In this document: in pieces, positions 38,922 to 48,235 of the stretch | Layout of the letters: every line of letters begins with the position of its first letter | Numbering within the stretch: the stretch's first letter is position 1 | NCBI GenBank assembly: GCA_030068145.1 | Contig: JAPJBO010000098.1 | Span: 334,732-398,731 of the forward strand | DNA from: Diplonema papillatum | Lineage: Eukaryota > Euglenozoa > Diplonemea > Diplonemida > Diplonemidae | Direction: 5' to 3' | Length of the DNA: 64,000 nucleotides | The notes under the pieces: model-generated | What the model saw: only the letters and a program-made list of their open reading frames with translations | What the model was told of the DNA's origin: nothing | Databases searched by the model: none | Translations under genes and position numbers: made by a program

Positions 38922-40585
38922 ACCAGGCCTTAGCGAGCATACTTGTTGATTTGTGTCAGCAGATCAAGCCGCACGCAACAGAGTAGGCAGACAGCAGGAA
39001 AGGTTTTCGACGACCCAACCGGACCGGAAATCGGGTTTCTGCAGTAGTGCAAAATTCGGTGATGAAAAACGAAACGAGAAACCATCTACAGAACCCACTC
39101 GTTAGCTTCAGCTACGAATTGCTGATCACGAGCGAAACCCGAGAAGGAGAGCAGGTGGATGACACAGAGTGTTCAAGTCGTTCATTCTATGTCAGTTAAT
39201 GCCGTCGTCTGTTATTTAGCTAATCAGTGCCGATGATCATAGGCGGGTAGGCGGGTGTACGATGCACTCGTTTAGGGAATGCAGGTACAAGTATCACAAT
39301 GGGGGAATGGATACGGTTTGGACAATACCATCCTATATTCTTTTTTACCTTGCAATAGCAATGCAATACCTCTCACACACTTTCAGAGGTTGGACAGGGT
39401 GTGCAACCAGCCTTTCCAGGCGGGTTTCCAAACACTTCAACCACCTTACAACCTGTTGGCAAAAAAGAAGCTGGCAAAAGCGCTGGTTGCTCGCCTACGA
39501 AGCGATGGTAGCGAAGCCAAAAAAAAGCAAAACAACAGAAAAGCAAGCACAAAACGTCGCTAGACACCAATATGTACACCCGTCCGAAACACAAAATAAG
39601 GCTAGAAAAAAAACACTAACCCAAACAGCTTCCGCCGGTGGAGAAAACCTGCCTAAAGAAATCAAGTGCCTTCGGGTGGGCTAGTCTGACACTTGCTGTC
39701 GTCGGGGTGGGGGGAAAAAAAGAACGCCATCACAGGCAACTGACTGCACGATTATTGCCGGACGCCTTTTTTTGGTGGTGGTAGGTCATTAAAACGGTCC
39801 GACTAGCTCTGAACTCTTGTAGGTACACTAAACCAGCCGAAAATCCCGGGAAACAATTCAGTCCAGGCCTAAAATATGTGGATGCCAAACCCACCATTAT
39901 GAACCGCATAAACCGGGAAAGAAACAAAGCGGCAGACATGACGGCCCAGAACCGCACAAGGTTCTGGTGAAAGAGGGAAAGGTGGCGACGACCCACAGCA
40001 GTCATCCCCCAGATGGTGCTGGCTCTTATGAGCAGTGCATGAGATGGCCGGTGTCGATGCAGCTGTTTTGAAATACGGTGAGGCGTTGCAATCCTTTCTG
40101 TCGCTCGAAAGAAAACCAGCAGAAGTGCGTAGTATTGTTTCATTTAGTTATTGCAGTTAAAAAGTTTTTTGCATGCGAAGTGCAGTTGAACCTCAGTTGC
40201 AACGTGGTGTCCAGCACCTACTCACATCGATTTCCCAAAGGTCACCCGAAAGAGACCTTAGTTGTTGTGAAAGGCCCTGTAGTTTTGTGGGTGAGGGCAT
40301 CGCGTTTAAGGCTGATCGTTGTTTCTCAGGCCTGTCCTGTGTCGCTGTTGAAGGTTGTGCCTGAAAGAATTTTCTTAAAGAATTCGAGGGTTCCTCGTGG
40401 TTTTGCGGGTTTGGCAAAACTTAGTTAGGGGCAAGGGGGTCGAGCTTTTTCCGGGGCCGAGGTTCCGTGTCTTCTCGGGTGCAAAATGTCCATACTTTCT
40501 GTGTCCTGTCTCCCAAACTCGCAGTTAAAAAGACCCTGCTCGTTGTGCTCCTCTCTTGATAATATCAAGCATCTCCCCTCCCCCA
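38922..40585. other. Intergenic region, no gene recognised
   Basis: Follows the receptor stop codon and should begin with its 3' untranslated region. Open frames (for example 39262-39684) are low-complexity, Lys-rich and without domains. No RNA gene was recognised. Confidence 0.4.
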
Positions 40586-40805
40586 GGCGAGTCACGACTC
40601 GCCCCCGACTCGCCCTCAGTACCGTACAGGGGCAAAAACTTGTGCTTTCTCCCTCCTGCACTTGTGTTCATGCGCCATAACAGGATCGGCAGCCCCTCGG
40701 GCTTCATGAGCACGGTGGCAGCGGCAAAACAGAGGCGGAGTGCTCTTGCTCACGTGTGTCACCGTGGTCCGCGGAGGGCGAGTCTGGGGCGAGTCGTGAC
40801 TCGCC
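40586..40805. mobile_element. 220-bp MITE-like element with 32-bp terminal inverted repeats
   Basis: 40586-40617 and 40774-40805 are inverted copies with one mismatch in 32. Each arm is itself partly palindromic (GGCGAGTC-AC-GACTCGCC at the outer end). The 156-bp core has no coding potential. No convincing target duplication was seen. Confidence 0.75.
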
Positions 40806-41114
40806 CGCCATCTCATGCTCCCCCCCCCCTTTGGTTTCACAATCCTATACACTGAGTCTTACAGTCTCTCCTATTAGAACCCGGGTTCTTCTTCCCCCTT
40901 ACCTTTCCTTTTTACTTTGCATCTTCAGGTGTCACGGCAAGTCTTGGCAGCCGACCTGCGCAACAGTGCATTCATGTGTTAATTCGAGACTGGAGGTCCT
41001 ATGAACATGCAATGTGAATAGCCTCTATTCGAGCCAACCCGGCTTTAATGCGTGAAAAAGTGTATTGTTTTTGGACTGGATTACAGTGCGGAGCTAGCTT
41101 TTTCCTCCCCTGCC

Positions 41115-41178
41115 GATATGCGTACGGGTGGCAGAGTGGTTGCGCGAAGGCCTTCGTGTAAGGTGGCCCGCCCGTGAC
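41115..41178 (+). repeat. tRNA-like module, second copy
   Basis: Contains a textbook A box (tggcagagtggttgcgcg) in a tRNA-like setting. The B box is degraded compared with the copy on the minus strand at 16757-16829. Surrounding sequence matches that copy on both sides. Confidence 0.6.
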
Positions 41179-41509
41179 ATTTTTCCGGTCGGGGATTGTT
41201 TTCGAGGTTTGTTGCGTTTCGGGGTCTAATGTGCCGAAGTTTGCGTTTTTTGCGGTGTTTCTCAGTATCTCACGGGACTTGGGTCACCCCGTCGGCCCCG
41301 GGAGAGGGCCGGCGGGGGGGGGACCGACGGGGAAAGGCTGGCCCAGGGGGGCGGCGGGGGGGGTCGGAGGGGGTATCAGCGCCAAACTTTACCTGTACTC
41401 GGTGGGTCGGGGGGTGTCCCCAGGGTTGAGAAGCCTTGTATTTTATGGTATTTTTTGGACTTGTATTTCTTGTAATTTTTGTATTTTTTGAACCCGGAAT
41501 TGTGGATGC

Positions 41510-43724
41510 CGACAGAGTCAGCGGCAGGCGAAGATGGCTGGCTCGTAACGTCTACGCTCCACACTCGGCGGCCAGGGCGACTGAACAACACGCGCATCAG
41601 TTGGCCCTCAGTGCTCTGTTAGATCGTGTCCGCGACAACGAGTACTGTGTAGTTGCGGGCGACTTCAACGCTGCACTACAACCCGGCGAATGCAACGCGA
41701 GACATGAGGCGCCAGAAAGCGTGGACACCGGCGCTCGCCTGAAATGGCGGAGGCATCAAGATGCCTAGGCGACCTCATGCACGCTAATGATCTCGTGAGT
41801 GCGGCGACCAGGAGACAACACAGCGCGCGACTTGACCACGTATGCCTGAAGCTGCGCTACGGCAGCAGTGTGCAGCAAGTGCGCACTTACGAACCTAGCC
41901 GGTGGTTCAATCCTCGTCTCCGATCACAAGATGGTCGAGGTGACCCTTCGGGTCAGATACGCGGACCCGAGGAGGCCCGCACCCCCAAAGCCCGACGTCG
42001 CTAGCGTCGCAAGGAGCGCGCCACTAGAAGCGAAGATAGCAGATACTCTCACCCCGCGCAGCCACGTATGAGGAGTTCTGCAGTTTGTCACAGTCCCTTG
42101 TTGGTGAGCTGCCGCGGCTACCGACACCAGATCTCGAGGAAGCCTTGCTGGGACCGCCGGAGGGAGGCAATGCGGACTACAACGCTGCAGCCGCACGCCC
42201 TGTAGCCATCCTGCTGCGTTTCTTTGAAGAACATCGGGGTGACAGCCCCCACGCAGCCTGGAAGGCCCTTTCCTTGGAAGGCCGGGCAGGGGCACGTCTG
42301 AACACGTCCTCTGCCTGAGAAGCGTAGTACATCAGGATGGAAAAGGAAGGTGAAGCTTTTTTAGTGTTCGTAGACTTTTCGACCGCTTTCGACAGCGTTT
42401 TCTGGTCCGCATTGGAAAAGCTTCTCGGAGCCTACGGTGTACCGGATTCGCTCCGGAGTGCTATCATTAGTACATACCGTGGGGCGACAACACAGGTTCA
42501 CACGCCACATGGCCTAACTGAGGCCATCGAGCTTTGCTCGGGCGTCCTCCAAGGGGACACATTGGCCCCAACGCTGTTCAACCTCGTGGTCGATGCGATC
42601 ATGAGAGAAGTTGAGGGGGTGGACATTCCGAACGCGGGCGCGTGCTTTGGTCCTACGTGTGGACGATGGCATATCCGCCTAAAGCACCTTGAATTTGTCG
42701 ATGACATTGTTCTAATAGCCCGATCGCAGCCAGAGTGCAGGGAAGTGCCAACGATCCAAGTTTCGGCGCCTGACAGAAAGACGGGAACCACGAGCGTCTT
42801 GAAAAACAAAACCTTTAGGTCGAGCCTAATCGTGGACCGCCAAACAGACTTCAGTGTGTACTGCTACCCAGGCCAAAGACTTGTTCCGTAGGAAATCCGC
42901 TCTGCTGTCCACGAGCATGGAGCCGAGGTATTTGTAGTCCGGAACCTCACGGAGGGAGGCCCCATGGCAGGACGCGTTGCGGTACGTACAACTGGCGAAC
43001 CCAGGACGACTACCTCTGTCTTGCTTACGCCGTAGTTGACCTTCTGGCCATACTTCGCGGCTGCCGCAGTGAGCTTGTGCAGGAGCAGCTTCCTGAGATC
43101 ACCGAGGGGAGCATACACTTGACTAGTTCGGTTGTTCGAGGCATTAAGGTCTACAGTCGCGAAACGCGCTGTAGCAATAATGACCTTTTTGCGGATCGTT
43201 CCCGAGGATCGAAGTTGAGTTGCAGAGAAGCGGCTCTGCCTGAGGGCGGACCAGCCAGCACGTCGAAAGAAGAAACGCGGTCGACCTCGCTTTCTTATCT
43301 CGATGTGCTCCAACGCGACCTCGGCATGTCGAACACTGAGGAGATCTGGGAGCTGATGGCAGACAGGGTAGCATGGGACGCGAAGGTCCAGCGGGTGGTG
43401 GAGGCCACCAGGCAGAGAACCGTGCGGCCGCCGCGGAAGACGCGGAAAGGCATGAAGGCACGTGGGACCGGATCCGGACGACCCCGGAAGCGCGTGATCT
43501 CGCAGGCTGCGCGGCGCATGCGCAAGGTTAATGCGCTGAAGTACATCGACCAACTCATTTGTGCGGCACCGACCTGCCACGTTCAAGCTTGCTCCGACCA
43601 CTGCACCCTCTGCCGACACTCGCTAGCCGTCGACGCTCATGACGGCAGCCCCATCCTGAAGTGCAAATACTGCCGACGCGTCACTGCTGCAGTCCTTGCC
43701 GGAAAAAATGTTGGCCGGAAATAA
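41510..43724 (+). pseudogene. Second LINE family relic (endonuclease-RT) with an internal inverted segment
   Basis: On the + strand: endonuclease pieces (NVYAPHSAAR, CVVAGDFNAALQPGE, LDHVCLK, SDHKMVEVTL) from 41510 to 42010, RT from 42337 (FLVFVDFSTAFDSV, GVLQGDTLAPTLFNLVVD, LEFVDDIVLIARSQPE to about 42740), and a C-terminal part from about 43200 (SLSYLDVLQRDLGMSN, CRHSLAV, CKYCRR). The missing RT thumb lies in between but on the minus strand, about 43105-42745 (LLHKLTAAAAKYGQKV, SKTEVVVLGSP, FFKTLVVPVFLSGAETW). The piece is therefore inverted in place. Multiple frameshifts make it non-functional. It belongs to a different family from the (CA)n-associated LINEs. Confidence 0.8.
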
Positions 43725-43776
43725 ACCTGGCGGTTTTCGGGGGGCGCCAGGTTTATTTCCGGCCAACATTTTTTCC
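43701..43776. repeat. Perfect 32-bp inverted repeat with 12-nt loop; third arm copy at about 44032-44052
   Basis: Arm 43701-43732 and arm 43745-43776 are exact inverse copies containing gttggccggaaataaacctgg. A further copy of the second arm (gcgccaggtttatttccggc) lies at about 44032-44052, 290 bp away. The hairpin starts at the very end of the LINE relic reading frame. It may be the terminus of an unknown transposon, or two element ends brought back to back. Confidence 0.85.
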
Positions 43777-44129
43777 AACCAACATTTTTTTGGTAAAAGC
43801 AAGTTGTACTTGGCAGATTTCATACTACACCTAGTCAGGCAGGGCCTTCACCGGAAGCTGTTCTCCGCCTACAGGGATAGCGCAAGGGTTTGCTGGGATC
43901 GCCGACGGCTTAGATACACGGGCCGTCATGATCGCCATCACCGACGACTTCTTAGCCAAAGCCACCCCCAAAAGCACGTCCAAGTGGAGCTTTGGTCTTG
44001 GAGAGTAAGAGCAGGTTTTTGGGGGCGCCAGGTTTATTTCCGGCCAACACTTTTAGAAATACGGTACCAAAAAATACAAGAAATACTGTTTTTTTTGTAT
44101 TTTTTGAATTTTCCACCTGGTCTGGGCTC

Positions 44130-44370
44130 CTGGTAAGTTCCCCGAAACTCCCCGACACTTCCCCGAAACTCCCCGCAACTCCCCGAAACTCCCCGATACT
44201 CAGCCCGATTTTTGTGAGAAAAAGTGGGGCTGCTGGTGGGCAGGTGTACAGGTTGGTAGCTGAGTGGACAGATGGGTGGATGGTGGTGGGCAGGTCGGTG
44301 GATGGGTGAACAGGTGGGTAGTCGGGTAGACGGGTGCGGGCAAGTGGGTGAGGTGTGCAGGTAGGTGTAG
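44130..44370. repeat. ccccgaaactc short tandem array followed by GGT-rich minisatellite
   Basis: About six imperfect copies of an 11-12-bp unit (ccccgaaactc) at 44137-44205 are followed by a GGTGGG/GGTAG-rich tandem region to about 44370. The same 11-bp array recurs at 46336-46400, and a shorter version with the following actcagcccgat text lies near 7640-7725 in the kinesin intron. Confidence 0.75.
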
Positions 44371-45481
44371 TGTGCTTCGGACGCGGCTCTCTTGAGCCGT
44401 CCGTGTTCCTCCTCCTCCGATCCTCTTCCTCTACTACCGGATGCATCTACCAACTGTAGCTTGGACTCCTGGGCAGTTGTTGAGGCACACCCTTCAGCCT
44501 GCGGATTCGGACGGCCTCAAGGCGAACCAGCAGTTGCTGGAAAACCTGCAGGACCTGCCTTTGAGTCCTTGGACACAGGGAGGAGTCTGAACAGGACGCG
44601 TCGTGTGCATGTGCGCAGGTTCAACCATCATCTGACTCTTCTGTTTGCGGTTGCAACCTTCGGTACCACGAGTTTGCCATTCTTATGTCAAACTCTCCAA
44701 TCCCCTCTTGGGTTTTGGTTTGGGCAAAAAGTATTCGCGCCCGCCATCTCCCGATGACCTTCCCACTTCTGACCACGCTGCAGCAGTCACGTGTAAACCG
44801 GGCAGACCCAGTCGTCCCCCATCTGGTCCCGAACGACGAGCACCGCTCCTGCACCCGAGTTTAGCCTTCGATGATTGGAAGCCGCATCGGAAACAGTGGG
44901 TCAACCCATCCCGGAATTCTGAATTCGTGCACCCGGTTGAAAGGAGTGTCCACTTCGGAGTCCACGTTCACTTATGTGGGGAGTTGTAGAGTACGGGAGG
45001 AACCGGAAATCTCCGGAAAGATGGTACCCGCATTCCAACTCGTCTCGGGAATGGTCAGTCGACGACCGTATGCAGGTGGGTGGAGGCCCTGGGACTGCGA
45101 AGGTGTGACCACCCCATAAGGAGGACTCTCTATCTTGCGTTATCTCTCTGTCCCAGTCGCCATAGCAACCGTATCCTTGGCCAAGCATCATCCTGCAACC
45201 CTGCTTTCGGATGGCCATCGTGCCTCTCATTTTGGTTATCAACCTTACTCCTCGCTCGAATTGCCGTCTTCGACCGTAGCTGCCCCTGGTCCTGGTGGTT
45301 AGGGTTAGCATGCAAAGAGCCTGTGGCGATAATCTGCATCTGCTCTCTTTCGTGACTACCTCTTCGTGCTACCTCTCTTCGTCACTGGTACCTTATCTTG
45401 ACCTCTGCCCGCCGCGGAGTGCACGTCTCTGTCTTCGATGATGGCGAGTCCTTACGCCGCCGCTTCGTTGCAGCGGCCGTC

Positions 45482-46250
45482 CTAGTGTCGTCGCCTTGTC
45501 TTCGGCGTTCTCGATGGCGGTGTTGGCGCCGGCATCCGCCGCTTCCCTTGTGGCGCTTTGGGCCGATGGTCGCAGCCTGCGTCTCGACTTCGGTGTCGCT
45601 TCGGGCGTCCCCAGGGGCGAAGGCCCGCGCTTCCGTCTCTTTGCCGCCGACTCCGCACATCGGCATATCGTGCTGCAGGCAGGCATCCGCGGTGTGAGTT
45701 CCTGCAGCATTCCGCGATCGTCTTGCACGTCCCGCACTGCGTCATCCTGTGCTTCTCGCAATACTTCACGGCGAGGCCGTCCCCTGTCGCGTGGTGTGCC
45801 TCGGCAGCAGCGCGCTACCGACGCTTGCCGATGCTTGCACTCTTCGCATTTCGCTTTGTGATGTCTCGTGCACACTCTCTCGTCCTTGGTGGTGGCCTGG
45901 GCACGCCTACCTCCATGCACTGGGTCTCCGCCGCCCACTAAATTTACCCTCTTCTGCCCCTTCTTGCCGGAGGTGCCGTCTTCGAAGGCGTCCCACCAGC
46001 ACGTCCGCCCATACGTGGAAAATACGTCCATCCCCCAGACCTCATCATTGAAGGCGTGCCTGTTCGTCCCCAGCTGCGACTCGAGCACGAGCATTGTCTC
46101 TGTACCCGCACGACCTCTGGTGGAACAGTTCCTGCTCTCCTTGCCGCAGCGGATCCTGTCGCTACCTGTGTCAAACTGTGCCAACCTGTACCTCCCAGTC
46201 TGTCCTTCCTTCTCAGCCTCTATCTTCGTCTTCGGGGCATAGCCAAACAC
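45482..46250 (-). pseudogene. Relic carrying tandem Cys/His motifs like those of the (CA)n-LINE C-terminus
   Basis: The minus-strand frame 46250-45393 contains one CX2HX4CX2CX9CC motif (CTRHHKAKCEEC...ARCC). An overlapping frame at 45769-45482 contains a shorter version (CEKHRMTQCGTCKTIAECC). The same motif occurs twice at the C-terminus of LINE copy A (about 29.1-29.35 kb). No RT or RNase H is recognisable beside it. I read it as the decayed 3' part of a related element. A host protein with the same motif cannot be excluded. Confidence 0.5.
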
Positions 46251-46883
46251 GGGACCGCTCTGCGCAAGGTAGGGCCATAATAGCGTCCCCCGCCTTCGCC
46301 AAGGCCGGCTGCAGGGAAAGTGGTCGCCACAAAGGAAATACCCCGAAACTCCCCGAAATTCCCCGAAACTCCCCGAAACTCCCCGATACTCCTCGATATT
46401 TTGGTCTGGACCAGGTGGAATTTTTTGAAACTGGGGTTGTATTTTATCATCCCTGGATGGTCCCCCCCCCGGGTACGAGCACCGACCTTGGCTTCACCCG
46501 GACTTTACCACCCTGGCCGAACTTCGCTTCGTGCCCGAACTTTTTTTAGTACCAGCGCTTAGCACCAGAACTTAGCAACGCCCGAACTTAGCATCACTTG
46601 AACCTAGCTTCACCAGAACTTAGCGCCCGAACTTAACTTCGCCCGAACTTTACTGTTCCCCGAACTTTAACTGCTGCCTCCAGTCTCGGCCTTAGCCGAG
46701 CGCACGTACTCTATGTGATTTATGTACTTGCTTCGAATGCTTTCGCAGAAGTTCAGTATGGGTGCGTGGTAGTCCCTATTGGTCCTGCGCAAGCAACGAG
46801 ACCTTTTTCGTTACAACCCAGGAAAACTCCTTTTCAGCAAAGACATGGCCCCCTGCAAGTGCGGTGGCAACAAATAGCTATTG

Positions 46884-48156
46884 ATATGGTACGATGCCAA
46901 AAGGGGGGGGGGGGGGGTTTGGGCAGATGTTTTATGGTATAGTCAGATACTGGGCATGTGGGGTATAGGACCCATATCCCCCCAGAAACCATTTTTTCGG
47001 GCCGGTTTTGGGGCCGAATGCCCTCGGAGAGCCTTTTTCTGAGCGCAAAACTCTGTTTCTGTGGGTTTCGAGGCCCCGCACGGTGCACTCCAGCATCGTG
47101 TGGGGGTGTTAACTGTGCGGCCAAAGTGTCGGGCGTGGGCACACCTGCTAGATCCAGTGTGCCACACCCGCAAATCCAGCGTGAAATCCACTGACACCCA
47201 AAAATCCAGTGCGGAATCCAGTGTGACACCCGCAAATCCAGTGTGAAACCCACTGTACACCAGCTAAAACAGTTCCCCAAGTTGGATCGAGTCACCTGTC
47301 GTCCAACGCAAATCAATCATCAAGGAGGCGAGGCCCCTGGTTGTTAAAAAAGCTGACCCCAGGTTCTTCTGGCAGTATTGGCAACTTTTATTGGCAGAAA
47401 TCGGCTTGTCGGATCGAAAGAAGTGAGTTTGCTGCTGGTAACCTCACGAAGGCGATGGTTAATCGTGTTCCCTTCTGCAGGTGTCGCACACGTCCGGCCA
47501 GGTGTTCGAACCGGGCACCACGTAGCTGGCGGTACGTGGTGTACGACACCTTTGCCGTTAGTTGGCCTTCTTCGTCCACCAGCCTGTGCTAGAAGGATTT
47601 GTGCGACGAACGTCTTGTGCACGACAGCTTTTCCGTGACCCACGACGTCGGTGGTTGCCTCCACGAGATCGTCGAATGCCTGCTGCCTCATGGGTCACCT
47701 TTGTCGGTCGCCCTCTGTACAGAGACCCCGGGCGCAATCGGGTCAACTCCTGCAGCTTTCATCAGAAAGGCTCTCGTCGCTCTAAAGTGTCTCCGCATGG
47801 AGCCCTGTGACCTATCGTACTTCGTGTGCGTCTTGCCTTGCAAGTTTTTGAGCCAATTCTTCGAACGAAACGCATTTACGAGTCACGCATTCTGAGAACA
47901 GAGTTAAGTTCCTGTTCTGGGTGGGTGCTGCCGCCGTAGCCATTGTACAGTCGTAACCCTACCTGGGGCCTCAAAGTCCACAACAACTGAGTTTTGCGCT
48001 CAGAAAAAGGTTCTCCGAGGGCATTGGACCCCAAAATCGGCCCGAAAACATGGTTTCTGGGGGGGTATGGGTCCTATACCCCACATGCCCAGTATCTGAC
48101 TATACCATAAAACATCTGCCCAAACCCCCCCCCCCCCTTTTGGCATCGTACCATAT
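46884..48156. mobile_element. 1.27-kb element with about 178-bp terminal inverted repeats
   Basis: 46884-47066 and 47979-48156 are inverse copies with few differences, including atatggtacgatgcc, a long G/C run, ggtatagtcagatactgggc and ctgagcgcaaaactc. Outer ends read TATGG...CCATA, compatible with a TA target duplication. The interior has a cluster of aaatccagtgtg repeats (47150-47260) and no recognisable transposase. The right arm ends 80 bp before the VPS53 ATG, so that gene's leader or promoter abuts or overlaps it. Confidence 0.85.
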
Positions 48157-48235
48157 AGCTTCATCATACTTGAGGCGGAATTCATCGCCTTTTCCCCTGA
48201 CACACAGGTTGGGAGGGAAACACAGTTGCTTGAAG

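Larger units (their letters stand above)
40983..46710 (+). mobile_element. 5.7-kb composite element sharing both ends with the 595-bp element at 16374-16968
   Basis: The left end (ttcgagactggaggtcctatg, then tRNA-like module and GC-rich run, to about 41305) and right end (46520-46710, cccgaactt repeats, cctccagtctcggcc, agccgagcgcacgtact) match the short element at 16.4 kb in reverse orientation. Between them lie a LINE relic, a perfect hairpin, two ccccgaaactc arrays, a GGT-rich minisatellite and a minus-strand zinc-motif relic. No transposase for the element itself is recognised. It could be a long family member that accumulated insertions, or two solo end copies that happen to flank the region. 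Confidence 0.55.

Noticed and set aside
42864..43619. 251-codon minus-strand frame as a separate gene
   Set aside because: Its recognisable part is the inverted RT thumb of the LINE relic; the remainder is shadow of the plus-strand C-terminal segment.
47344..47746. Minus-strand frames inside the 46884-48156 element as a transposase
   Set aside because: No catalytic motif or domain could be recognised; frames overlap in all phases.
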